NCBI GenBank assembly: GCA_014281115.1
Contig: JACONQ010000013.1
Location: 1,106,501-1,170,500, forward strand
Origin: Laburnicola sp. R22_1
Lineage: Eukaryota; Ascomycota; Dothideomycetes; Pleosporales; Didymosphaeriaceae
Direction of reading: 5' to 3'
DNA length: 64,000 nt
In this document: positions 46,167 to 58,544 of the stretch, piece by piece
Position numbering within the stretch: position 1 is the stretch's first letter
Layout of the letters: the number at the start of each line of letters is the position of its first letter
Notes under the pieces: model-generated
Told to the model about the DNA's origin: nothing
The model's database searches: none
What the model saw: only the letters and a program-made list of their open reading frames with translations
Position numbers and translations under genes: made by a program

Positions 46167-49100
46167 TAAAGATAGTTATAATCTACAGCATCGCACTTAA
46201 GTCCCCTTAAAACCCCCTGGCCTAGGAACGCCCAATTTACCACATAGTTTACGCCGCCCTTAGGCGGCTAAGCGGAGCTTATTCTGCCCTACCGCGCCCT
46301 AATATATACCACAACATCCGCCCCAGCTTACGATACCCACTTCGCAATAGGACAATACCCTTTACTACTCCCTAGTCCTAGGACACATACAAACCAAGCT
46401 TGCTAACAGCGCCTAGATCGACGTGCCCTAGGGCAGACACGCTTTGGCCGCCCTATCTAGTGTGTCTAAGCTAGGACGCTCCGCGAAGCTACCTAATGTT
46501 AACAAGTACTATAGAAAAGGTTAACCTAGCCTTAGTATTAAAGATTAGCTAGAGGATATGCGCAATAAGATTTGCGTAAACGCGGACTATTACTAAGGCA
46601 ATAATAATAAGGAAGACTAAGATAACCTTATAAAAGCCATCCTTAGCTGCCTTAGAGGCGCGCCTTAAGAGGCAGCGCGAAATTGGCGTTAGACAAATTA
46701 GGCCCTCTAAAAAGATTGTGGACCTAAAGCACTCTTTAAATTTCTAGAAGAGACTTACTACGATCCCTTCGCTCCCTAATAGGCACGCAAGAAGTTTTAT
46801 AAGCTCTTCCTCTCTAATAGGATAAACGCCTAGACGTTTCTATAGACTTTTAAAAGTCTAGCTAGAAAAGGTAGACTAGACGCAAAGACCTAGAAGAACA
46901 AATTATAACTTAAATTAACTAGGAGTCTTAAGTTAATACTCTAGCAAGAGATAAAAGATTCTAATATTAACTACCTAGCAATTAAACGCTAAATAACCGC
47001 AACCAGCCGCACTCCTTAAGACAACAATATAACAACTCCTTTCTAAGCGCACATAAAAACTTCTTTCTAGGTATTACTCTCTAAATTATAGCCCTTATAT
47101 GTGGCCCCTGCCAAATTAGCACTCTACTCTAGACCCGCTACTAATAATTAATCTGCTATTTCCTTCTCTACCCTCTATAATTAGACTAGGGCGTAGTGTG
47201 TCTAAAACTACGCCTGTTTTAAGTGTAGTAAAGTAGAAAATAAACACTTGCGCCGCTGCCCCTACACTAAGAAGATAGTCACACAAGCAAATGTGGACAT
47301 AGCAGATAATTTGGATTTAGACAAACTTAGTATTACCTACTACTCTAATTTAGAGGTAGGCGATTTGTTAGATAACAAGGCTTTAAATGCGCGCTACTAG
47401 ACCACTCTAATCTAGTAGCTTATATAGAGGCCACTAAACTAATTAACTTAGACAAACCGCAGTTTTAATTATAAAACGCAAATGCTAAGCTAAAATTATC
47501 GCCTACAGGCGGCAAAACAGTAAGGGTCCTTAAGCTATTTAGAGGCTTCTAACTAGTCCTGCTAGTGCAAATTGTATTCTAAGGATTAGCTCTTAGGTTG
47601 CGAGCCTTAATAGACACTAGTGCTAGCGCTTATAACCTTGTTGCTTTAAGGTATATAAAGGCGGTACAAAAATAGCTTAAAGCCAAACTCCTCTGCCTAA
47701 AGATACTAACCCCCCTTAAGAACTTCGCAGGGAAGAGAAGCGCGAAAGTGGACACCTATTTTATAGTCCAGCTTAATATTAATAAACGTAGCTTTACTAT
47801 ATAGTTTATTTTCTATAATATAGAGGACCACAATCTTATTATTAGTTGGAAATTTTTTAAGCAAGCTAATTGCCTAGTTAACGCTTAGGACCGCCACCTT
47901 TATTAGAAAGATAATAAGAATCTAACCTTTGCTAGCAACCTTGTCCTACCGCAGACTTTTCCTCTATCTAACTCTTTCCACTAGGACAACGCCACTTAAT
48001 AGGACGGCCTACTTAAAAAATAGGACTATACCCGCTAAAAGACTCGCTTATTAAAAGCTAACTAGAGCGTCTCTAAGGAAATCTCTATCTAGCTTCCTAA
48101 CCCCACCATCTTAGTCATTAGAACGTACTTAAAGGCTTACTAGAAACCGAGCTATAAGGACAACTTTAATAGAGATAGTAGCGTAGAGGCTGTAGAGCTG
48201 TCTTTCTTAGATAAAGAGCTATCTAACGACGAGTCGCCTGTTAGTTACTCCATTCCTACTATCCAAGGAAGCTACTAGTAAGACTAGCCCCTAGGAATTA
48301 TGCGGCAGGATCCGGGTATCACCTCTAGCCCTAGACCTAGAGACTGTGATCCTACTAGAGAAGCTAATCTAAGGATTAGACAGCTCTTATAGGAATTAAC
48401 TATTTAATTAGAACTACCCTAGCCAGAATAACCTAAGATAGCTCCCTTCCGCCCCACTAAATTACTAACACAAAAGGAGAACTTGTAGAAGATAAACAAT
48501 AAATTGCGTTCGGCAGACCCACTAGCCCTATAGGATCCAGCTAACCTTCTAGAACTTATTTAGGTGCTAACGCGGGAATAATTATACGCTGCCAACTTTA
48601 ACGTTAACATAGTAACCGCCGCAGCCTTTGCTTTAAACAGAGGCCATAAGTCTAACGTAATTATAGGTTGTACTAGTCCCTATAAGCTAGCCAAACTTAT
48701 TAAGAACTGCGAGAGCGAGATGCACGGCCTAGAAAACAAGTCCTAAGCTAACCTACTCGCTGAAATGAAATAAGCGCTCCCCTGGCCAGGATACGCTAGA
48801 GCGGAGCCTGCTTATTTTTTAAAATTAGATTCTAACGCCCTTCTATCTTACTAAAAGGGCGTTAATTACTATGTTAACCTTACTAAAGACCTATCTATGC
48901 TTACCACCTTGCCTTTGTATAGTATATTCTTAGAGCACCTTAAACTTCTTAAAGCCTATATTAATAACTATATTAAGCGTAGGTTTACTATTCCTAGTAA
49001 TGCTAGCTTCGCTTCGCTAGTGTTATTTACTAAAAAGCTAGACAGAGATTAGCGCTTTGATATTAATTACTACTAGCTTAATACTATTACTAAAAAGAAT

Positions 49101-52100
49101 ATTATAGTAATTCTACTTATTAAGAAGATACTTATGCGTCTCTCTAGAGCGAGACTTTTCACTAAGCTTAATATTCGCTAAGTATTCTATTAAATCTAGC
49201 TTACTCTAGAGACTAAAGCGCTAACTACTTTTTAAATCTAGTATAGAAATTATAAGTATATGGTCTTACCCTTTAGTCTCTATAATAGTTCTACCATCTT
49301 TTAATAGTTTATTAATAGTGTTCTAGGCAATTATCTAGATAACTTCTATACTATATATATTAACAACATCCTTATCTTTTCTAAGAATTCCCTAGAATAC
49401 GAAGAACACGTTCGTAAGGTTCTACTCTACTTAAGAGATGCTAATCTCTAAGCTAATCTTAAGAAATACAAATTTGCTATAATAGAAACTAAGTTTTTAG
49501 AATATATTATTAGCACTAAAGGAATCTATAAGGACTCTATAAAGACCGCTATAGTTTAGGAATAAAAAGAGCCTATAACACTTAAAGCATTGCAGAGCTT
49601 TTTAGGCTTCTATAACTACTACTACTTCTTTCTTCCTTACTATAGGCGGGTTATTCGCCCCCTAATTAAGCTGCTAAAAAATAGTGCCTTTTACACCTTT
49701 AGAGACTAGGAACGTGCCGCCTTTAAAGCTGCTAAGCAACTTATAGCTAGCGATGTCCTAGTCTTATAGTACTTTCTATTTTAGATTATCTATATAGAAA
49801 CTAACTCTAGTAATAGTATTAATATGGGCTCTCTTAGTTAACTGCAATCTAATAGTACCTAGCGCCTAGTTGCATAGTACTCTAAATTATTAAAGCCCGC
49901 TAAGTTAAATTATAATATTTATAATAAGGAAATATTAGTAGTTATATAAGGTCTTTTAAAATAAAGAGCGTAACTAATTAGCCTTTAAATCGCTAAGCCC
50001 TTTAATATTATTACTAATTATTAGGCTCTTAAGTACTTTAGTACTAAACGTAAGCTCTCTTTATAGCAAGCCTATTAGTCTAAGAAGCTATCTAAATACT
50101 ATTATTAAATTACATACTAACTAGACACCGCAAATGTTGTAGCTAATACGCTATTTAGGAAATAGGATAAGCTAAAGTCGCAGAAGGAGAAGAATTAAGA
50201 GGCTCGCACCTAGTTTTTTCTTTCGCAACTACTAGATACCGCTAAAGCAGCCTTTAGGGCTGTTATAATTACAAAGTAGGAGGAAGGAAAAGTTAATATA
50301 AGCCCTAAAGAAGCCTATCCTTATATACTTATTAATTGCCTACTATATGCTAATTAAACACATAAGATGCTTAAATCGCTCTAAGAAGCTGCCTATTCTA
50401 AATTACTAGGTTTCGCCCTTACCCCTTTAGAGTTACTTCTCTATAAAGACTACCTAGTAGTTTCCTCTATAGAGTTTCTCTAGACGCATCTAATTTAAAC
50501 AATGCATACTTATTAGATTACTGCCTATTTAGGTCTATAAAAAACTCTCTAGCTTTTACGCTAGTTATATTACTAGAAGGGCATAAACACTAATATTAAT
50601 AGGTATATCTCTAATTACAAAGACTGCTAGTAGAGTAAGCCCCTACTAGACAAAAAGCCAGGCTTGTTATACCTGCTTCCTATCCCTAAAAATATCTGGC
50701 AAGATGTCTTAATTAATTTTAAATTATTCTCTAAGAATAAGAAAGGATACAATAATGCGATAGTATCTTGTTACTGTCTGTCTAGGCGTGCCTTTTCTAT
50801 GCTCTGCTGTAAGATAGTCACGGCTAAACAAGCCGCTAATCTCTACTATTAGTATATATTTAGAGTCTTTAGGCCCCCTTAATTAATTGTCTCTAACTAT
50901 AGCCCCTAGTTTATTTCCGCTTTTTTGGCTGCTTTGTGTAAGCTTATAGATATTAAGCAACTTCTCTCTATAGCACGGCATCCGTAAACTAATAGCTAAA
51001 CTAAGATTATAAATTAGTACCTTAACTAGCGTCTACGTCCGTTTATTAACTTTTATTAAGACAACTGGTTGAATTTACTGCCTAGCATAGACTAGGCCTA
51101 AGCGATACTACCCCACGACAGCACTAGAGTTTCGCCTTTTGAGATTAAGTTTGGGCATTAGCTGTACTTTCACTAGGACTAGCACGAGTGTACCTAACTA
51201 GTTACTAAATCTCTAAACAACATTACTTTAGAAAAGGCTAAGGCGTAGATTAAGATCTGTACCAAAGCCTGCAAATTCGTCTGTGACACCGCCCACGCTA
51301 ATATATCTACTGCCTAGGAAATGCAATTAGAGTAGGCTAACAAATATAGACAAGCTGTTAATTTTAATGTTAGGAACTAGGTCTTTATTACTCTAAAGGG
51401 ATTTATAACCAAACGCCTGTTAGTTAAGTTAGATTATTAAATAAAAGAACCATACCTAATTGTAGGTAAGAAAGGCCACTTATTTGTACTTAAACTCCCA
51501 TAATATATAAGAGTTTACTTAGTGTTCCACACTAATAGGCTTTAAAGGGATCTAAATAATTCCTTACTAGGTTAATTACAATCTCTAAAACTACCTATTA
51601 AGGTGAATAGAGTCTCTAAGTGGCTAGTTTCTCGCATTCTTAACAGCAAAGTAGACCGCAGAACACTAAAGTACTAGGCAGCATAGGAAAGGCATAACCC
51701 CAACCTAACCTACTACCCTGCCGACAACTTTGTTAACTCTCCCCTACTAATTAAAGCTTACTATTAAGAGTACCCTAAGCGAGCCAGTCCACTAAAACAG
51801 TTGCCTATTTGGCTGGACGCTGCCCTCTAAGACACCTTTCTAGAGCCTATCCCCAAAGATAATGTGCCCGCGAAGATAGGGTTAAAGCGCCGCATTAGGC
51901 GTGCTTAGCTAGGTGCCTGTCGCTTTTTAATACCTGCACGCCCTTAGGCTCGCGCGCGTAACCAGATACCTATCACTTTTTAGTACCCTTACCTCTAGAC
52001 GTCCCCACTACCACTAGCAGCCCCTGTGGCTTTAGGAGCCGCCCTGTCCTAATTAAAAACCGCATAGTCGAGTCAACACGTTTTTTAAAACGCTCTCCTA

Positions 52101-52476
52101 TAGTACTAGGGAACCTCATATAACATAATTACGCCAGCGCGCAATAAACTAACTAGAAATTTTTTGGCTAACTGTGTTTTTATATGGCGTTAGAGCTAAG
52201 AATGCACTCTATTAGTAAAACGCCGAACGCTAAGATGTGGTTTCTACCGCGTTTTTTTCACTAATCTACTAATTTATCCCTAACAACTTTTCTTAATATC
52301 TCCACCAAATGGCACCTAAATTAAAAACCAAGGCCACCGCTGGAACCGTAGGGGCCTATTGCCCCTACTCTAGCCCTCTTTGGCCCTAAAATAGTGCTGG
52401 TTACGTTAAAAATCCGCCAAAACACACTATTTTCACGTACTTTCCTTCCTATTTTCAGGCCTTAAAAGGGGGGTTA

Positions 52477-52754
52477 TGTAACGGTTCGTGGCTGCCTCCC
52501 TACTAGTCATTTACTATTACCTTTCCTTTCACACCCTAATAGCGCCTTTCACCTTATAGAAGGCACCTTTCCTAGTTAGTGTTAGCGCGTGGTTTGCGTA
52601 GGCCTGTGCCCTACGCCGCCCACTATATAAGTAAGGGCCCCCTAGTTCCTTTCCTTATCTCCCATCTTAGTATAGTCTTAATTTAGTTATCTCTTTTAAC
52701 TATACTAGCTGTCTCCGAGAGGTTTACTCTGTAAGGCCGTGTACTGCCCTTATA
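52477..52754 (+). repeat. Gypsy-2 3' LTR (278 bp)
   Basis: Starts TGTAACGG immediately after the purine tract and ends CCCTTATA, followed by the GTAGG duplication and Y2. Confidence 0.92.
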
Positions 52755-53301
52755 GTAGGAACCCTACATATCTATTATAATGCCTATAGTTACTAATTTA
52801 TTACTAGCCTAACTAGTACACTAGGACTACCTTATATAGGGTAAGATATACCTTTTACTTCCTATTAATAATACCCTAGATAGAGCAGTATTCTAGTGTA
52901 GGCCTGGTAATTTTAAGTAGACAGATTAGAGTATACTTTTAGGCGGCGTTAACTGCAATTTTAGTATTAGAGCTTAAGAGGATAGTAGGAAATAAAGTAG
53001 TAGAAGTCTTCTTAAGGTTAACTTTAATATAGAGATAGAGTGTTAGTATACCTATAGTGTATATAAGCTTCTACCTAGTATATATTTTATAAGTAGTATA
53101 AACCTACTAATATAATAGCTATTGCTTCTAGTAATTTTTAGAAATAATAGTAGAGAAAGATAATAGTGTAATAAGCACTTTCTTATCCTTTTTCTCTACT
53201 CTAAACTAGTACAGCGATATAGCCTTACTATGTTTTATATATAGATTTTTTTAGTTAGAGTAGACGCGCTAAGCCCGCTAAGCTTACGTATAATACACTA
53301 A

Positions 53302-53412
53302 CCCCTTTTTATTAATATCTTAAAACGCTTTTCTATGTATATAATAGTAGAAGGGATATTTACTATTATTATAATATTTTTATTAGAAACGCCTTAGTCG
53401 CCAAAAAAAACC
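53302..53412 (+). mobile_element. S2f
   Basis: An S2 copy from CCCCTTTTTATTAAT to an A8 run. It lies between the T-type terminus of Y2 and an X fragment. Target duplication not clear. Confidence 0.72.
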
Positions 53413-53984
53413 ATAATATATAATAAATTACACGCGCACTTTCTACTTCTAACACTAAATAACACTCTACTCTTTTTTACTAATAATAACTTATTAACCT
53501 TTAATATTCTTTTCTAGCTTTATTTTACCTATCTTTTATAAAAATTCTATAAAACTATTATATACCTATATATACCTTATACTTTTAGTAACTATTTATT
53601 ATTTATTTCTTTATGCTAGTAGAACTATAAGTAGTCTATAATATATTTAACTTTTTACTTTTAAATTTAACTAAATCTTACTTTTCATTTTCTAAAAGTG
53701 CTTTAATAATACCTATTACTAAAACAGCTAAGTACTAGATAGTTAAACTAGTAAAAAGAAAGCTATAAGTTAAAATTAATAGTCTTTAAAGCACTTAGAT
53801 ATTATTTAATATAATAAAATAAACTAGCTATAGTAATTTATTTGCTATATAACTTATACTATATTACTATATATATATTGTATAAAGATAATAGGTATCT
53901 AATCTTTATAATACCTATATTATATATATATATTATTAGTATCTAGATTATACTCCTTATTATTATATATCTTATTATTCTCTT
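53413..53984 (+). mobile_element. X5: partial X copy
   Basis: Starts at the ATAATATATAATAAATTACACGCGC-type segment found mid-way in other X copies and runs to the start of X6. The 5' third is missing. Confidence 0.55.
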
Positions 53985-55465
53985 CTAGGTAGAAGTATAA
54001 ACTGCCTCTACTTATTAGTTTTTAAGTAGTCCTACTATGTTTAATTACTATGTTCTCTTATTATGTTACTAGTGTCTATGTAATATAATATTACGTATAA
54101 GCGCTAAGCCCTAGGACTAGAGCGTATTAAAGTTTTTCTAATATCTCCTCCTAGCTTCTAAGATAACTAACCCTATAATAATAATACCTTAAATTGCTTA
54201 CCTGCCTACTATATTACTAAATAATAAACAACCTACTACACGCACATATATACGCTTTACTATGGTCTACTACGGCTCTCTAACAGTCCACCGATTAAGA
54301 AATAATATGTGACTTAGTTATGCCAGATGGCAGACTGTCCATTAACTGCCGTCGATAATACTGCCGTGAAGAAAGTCGACGACGAAATTATCGTTATTTT
54401 GTATATATTTTGTTACTACCACTGTGTGCTAGATAATGGATTTTAGTGCCTTCTGTTTTACTCCTCTCTGTGTATAGTGCGGACTCGACCTTGGTTAGAA
54501 TCTCCACACGACGAAGATCTTTACTACGCTTTACTACTACTACTATTACTATAATATATAATAAATTACGCGTGTGCTTCCTACTCCTAATACTAAATAG
54601 TACTTTAACACTTTTTTAGCCTTACTTTACTTATTACCTATAAATATTCTATAGTATAATTGCATATTTATATATCCTTTATATCTTTATTACCTACTTA
54701 GTATAACTACTATCTTTAAAGTAAGTAGCTATTAATTAGAGATTTAACTTTAGATAGTAATTCCTATATAGTATATAGTAGTATATACCTACTAACCTAA
54801 ACTTTTACTATATAAAAATATTTATATATTTTTAGTTCTTATTTTTAATAATTATAAGTACCTTATATTTAAACTAGTATAGAACAATCTACATTATAAG
54901 GCTTATTCTGCTAGTTTTAGACTTCTACTTACTAAGATCTATATTCTCTTTAATATAGCGATCTAATTCTATAGGAACTATTTATAGATTCTTAGTATAT
55001 ACTATATAGTTTTTAATATTAAGCGGCGTCTAGCTACTATACTTAGCTATATTATTATTATTTACGCCTTTTAGGTAGGAGCGCAATGCTATATATTTAG
55101 TGGCAATAGCGTCTTTAAAGTAAAGAATAGATATAGTATCTAATTTTAAAGTCTTAACTAGTAATTAAATATTTATAAGAATAGAAAGGTAGTATAAATA
55201 GGTAATTATTATCTAGTTACGTATTTTATGCTGCGTAGATAGTAGGTGTATATTATATTATTATTAACTTTAGTACCTAGTATATGTTGTAATTAACTAC
55301 CTTATTATTAGTATAAGGGACTAATTTACGTATGCTAACAAATAGTTCTTAGCCTAACCTATTTTACTACTTTACTTTTATTAAATACATTTTTAGCACA
55401 CCTATAGCTTTTTCTTATAGTGTTATACTATACACTAAAAGGTCTATAATATTTCTCTTTCTAAT
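53985..55465 (+). mobile_element. X6: X copy carrying the W1 insertion
   Basis: Starts with the hairpin-bearing end (TATAAACTGCC) and ends TTTCTCTTTCTAA. W1 is inserted in its CTA-rich segment at 54,263-54,524. Confidence 0.65.
54263..54524. mobile_element. W1: 262-bp insertion without RIP signature
   Basis: It stands out by normal CpA/TpG content inside heavily mutated X6. The 12-bp duplication TACGCTTTACTA is at 54,251-54,262 and 54,525-54,536. No coding capacity. It ends GAAGATCTTTAC without an A-tail. A mutated relative, W2, is at 55.53-55.75 kb. It may be a solo retroelement end or a short retroposon. Confidence 0.75.
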
Positions 55466-55529
55466 AAAACTATATTTTTTCTATTTTTAAACCTATAAAA
55501 CCTAGAATTTAGGGTTAGATAAAAGTTCT

Positions 55530-55750
55530 ATTAAATATCTTTATTGTGTGAAAATTCTAACTAAGGTTAAGTTCGCACTATACATAGAGAGGAGTAAAAT
55601 AAAAGACACTAAAATCTAGTATCTAGTACATAGTAGTAGTAATAAAATATACACAAAATAATAATAATTTTATTATTAACTTTCTTTATAATAGTATTAT
55701 TAATAGTAGTTAATAGTAAAAGTTTTATATAATACGCTAGTAATTAATAC
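55530..55750. mobile_element. W2: RIP-mutated copy of W in reverse orientation
   Basis: Its reverse complement follows W1 over about 200 bp, with the differences overwhelmingly C-to-T or G-to-A. The left boundary is uncertain. Confidence 0.6.
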
Positions 55751-55759
55751 TATTATATT

Positions 55760-56150
55760 AACTAGTAATTACTATCTAATAAAGGACTTTAACTTTATAC
55801 TTTAAAAATATTTTTGGCTTACTAAGTAGATTACTAAGTAAATTACTAAGCTTTTTATTAAATTTTAGCTAATTAAAGAGCTTTATTTGCTAATTAATTA
55901 GCATTTTATAAGTAGTATAGACACCTACTAGTAGAGTACTCTAGCTGCCCTAGCTACCCTAGGTGCACTAGCGGCATAGGTGCGCATTCTTACGCAATTT
56001 TATATATATGCATACTAAGAAAAAAGTAGTATTACTAGTGCGCTCTAAGTGTGTTTAGTGCATAAATGTATGTAGCTTTATATAGGGCTACTTAGGTGCC
56101 CTAGATACTTATATGCACATAAAAATTTTTCTAATATAGATTTTTCTTAC
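55760..56150. other. AT-rich stretch with short palindromic segments
   Basis: No gene. The 55,930-56,110 part has several GCCCTAG/CTAGGG-type complementary strings and more CpA/TpG than its surroundings, so it may be a small non-RIPed insertion. Confidence 0.35.
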
Positions 56151-56154
56151 TATA

Positions 56155-56261
56155 GTTTTTTTTTGCGTCTAAGGAGTTTCTAATAAAAATATTATAGTAA
56201 TAGTAGTTATTTCTTCTGTATTATAGACACATAAAAGCGTTTTAAGATGTTAATAAAAAGG
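56155..56261 (-). mobile_element. S2g
   Basis: Reverse-orientation S2 with poly(T) at its left, i.e. the poly(A) tail. Target duplication not evident. Confidence 0.7.
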
Positions 56262-57239
56262 ATTAGCACGAAAGCAAGCTAAGCGAGCTTTTTACTATAG
56301 TATAGTTATAGAATATAGCTTTAATTTTTTTAAATAAAGTATTAGTAAAATATTATAATTAAGTTAAAAAATAGTAAAGTTAATATAGTAAGATATAAAA
56401 GTAAAGTAATTCTCTCCTAGAGTTAATTCGTGATATTACGTGATCCTAGGCCGGCTGTTTAATTAACTACCGTGTTACGTAATTAATAATTTCTTTAATA
56501 ATATTTTTACTATAATAATAATAATTTTAATTATAATAGTACTGTAACTAACCTAATTATTTTATTACTTTCTTATAGTAGATTTTTTTCTTATAACTAG
56601 CAAGCTATATACTATCCTCTAGGACCTTACTACTATCGCCTATTTTTTCTATACTTCTACTACTACTACTTACCTTTTCTCTTACCCTTATTACTTATAG
56701 TCCCCTATCTTAATAGTCCTCTAGATAATTACTACTACCTTAATAAGCCTTTTACACTACTACTATGCCTCTAGTGTCTTATATATTATAATAAACTCTT
56801 TCTCTCTTTACTTTAGTTTTTATCCGTATAGTCCTTATTATCTTTATTATTAGTTATATTTTTAAACTTCTATAGTATAATTTTTATATTATGCTATTAT
56901 TACGTTATAAATATAAGGGGCTAAGCGCCCTTCTATAGTTACTTAGCCCGCTGCCTTAGAGTTCTAGGTCTATACTCCTACTAAGCTAGAAGTATATATA
57001 AGTCTATAGCTAGAGTTACTATTAAACCCTATTAAACTTATAAGTTTACTTAGGCAACTCTAACCTTATAGTCTAAAGCCCTTATATTAAGTTTAATTAA
57101 CCTCTTATAATAAAAGAGCTTATAAGATCTCTCTAATACGCTAAGAATAAATATAAAAAAGAAGTTGCAGTACACTTCTTTACGCCTAAACAACTCTACG
57201 CCCTAGCCTTAAGAGGCGTAGAAAGCTATAACCTAGTCT
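56262..57239. other. Unassigned AT-rich sequence
   Basis: No gene, LTR or TIR recognised. A short island near 56,425-56,480 keeps CpG and a GATCCTAGGCCGG string. The right part may belong to X7. Confidence 0.35.
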
Positions 57240-58535
57240 ATTATAAAGAATACTTTGCGTATATTCTGTATACAGTATAACACTATAAGAGAAAGCTATA
57301 GATATGCTAAAAAACGCTATAAATTAGAGTAAAGTAATAAGACTAGTTTAGTAACTATTTAGGGACACTATTTATAAGCATGTGCAAATTAGCTAGCCCT
57401 TTATAATAGAGTTAATTATAAGCTATACTATAGTCTATAGGTACTAAAGTTAACAATAATAATATAACGCAGCTGCCTGCGCACAAAGTATAAAAATTCG
57501 CTACTAGATTAAGTGTTTATCCACCCTTACACACAGAGTATATTATCACGTAAGACCTTAAGGTTATAATTTAGTATAGCTATTCCTTATCCTAATAATG
57601 CTATTACTACTAGGTGGGCAGTTATACGTCTATATATATATAATAAAAAAAGATAATAATAATAATAGAGCTAGCTAGAATTAGTATTGTAAAGGTTAAA
57701 CGCCTAATATTACTAACTATATAGTAGTAGAATATAAGTAGTGTAGTAAATAGATTGCCTTATCTAGTTTATTAGAGTCCTACTACTTTAATAAGTATAT
57801 AGGGACTAGATATATAGAATTTAACTTATAGCTTATTTTCTTCTAGTTTAGCTGCCTTATACTTAGCTATGTTAATAAGGATTACTAGATATATTTTTAA
57901 AGACAATAGAAGAGGATAGGCAAAGATTATAAGAGGCTCTAGAACAACTAAATAAGGCTATATAATCTAAAGAAGCTATAGTATAATTATAAAAGTAGAA
58001 TCTATATAAAATAGCTATAAAAGGTGTTAGGCATATATAAGTACACGCTTGTTCTATAGAATTTTTATAAAAGATAGGTAGAGTAATACTAGATATCTAG
58101 AAGTTAATAGGCTGTTAGCAAAGGATAGTAAAATGCTATTTAGTGTTAGAAGTAGAAAGCGCGCGCGTAATTTATTATATATTATAGTAGTAGTAGTAGT
58201 AGTAGTAGTAGTAAAGTGTACGTATAGTAGGTTATAAATTGTCTAGTAACGTAGTAAAAGGTTAAAAGGTAGGAGTTAATTATCTAGTAAGGTAGTAGGT
58301 AGGTAAGCAAGTTAGGGTATTATTATTATAAGTTATTATTTTAAAAGCTAGGGAGATAAACGCTAGTAAAACTTTAACGCGCTCTAGGTCCTAGGGCTTA
58401 GCGCGCATACAATATAATATTACATAATATTATATAGGCGCTAGTAACGCAATAAAAAAACGCAGTAATTAAATCCAGTAGACTACTTAAAAACTAATAA
58501 GTGGAGGCAGTTTATACTTCTGCCTAGAAGGGAAA
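57240..58535 (-). mobile_element. X7: X copy in reverse orientation
   Basis: Its reverse complement matches X1 (right part) and X6, ending at 58,520-58,530 in the GGCAG...CTGCC hairpin next to CTAG. It holds a 9-unit AGT/CTA repeat near 58,185. The left boundary is approximate. Confidence 0.6.
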
Positions 58536-58544
58536 TCTAGTCTA

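Larger units (their letters stand above)
43569..51960 (+). pseudogene. Gypsy-2 gag-pol (RIP-stopped), with chromodomain
   Basis: Gag starts at ATG 43,569 (MFLASSLPLDSSRIDDIEV) and is split by Pogo-2. A CCHC-like knuckle CFKCSKVENKHLRRC lies at 47,215-47,259, aspartic protease at about 47.6-47.86 kb, RT at about 48.85-49.45 kb with YINNILIFS where YxDD is expected, RNase H at about 49.7-50.15 kb, and integrase at about 50.3-51.1 kb (LINFK in place of the VDFK-type first Asp motif). A chromodomain-like end at about 51.6-51.78 kb contains WLVSRILNSK and a YYPADNF motif. Most in-frame stops are TAG. Chromodomains direct such elements to H3K9-methylated chromatin, which fits their accumulation here. 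Confidence 0.85.
42568..52754 (+). mobile_element. Gypsy-2: full-length Ty3/gypsy chromovirus
   Basis: A 10.2-kb insertion, 8.35 kb without the nested Pogo-2. Its LTRs are 42,568-42,849 and 52,477-52,754, with a perfect 5-bp duplication GTAGG at 42,563-42,567 and 52,755-52,759. It has a purine tract AAAAGGGGGG (52,464-52,473) and intact TG starts. It is less mutated than Gypsy-1, so domains can be followed in order, but stops remain throughout and it cannot be autonomous. Confidence 0.93.
42190..53300 (-). mobile_element. Y2: T/Y-family element, split by Gypsy-2
   Basis: 42,190-42,567 and 52,755-53,300 form one element once Gypsy-2 is removed; the joined sequence aligns with Y1 in reverse orientation across the insertion point. 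The right end (about 53,245-53,300) resembles the T1 terminal repeat and is followed by S2f. Confidence 0.65.
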
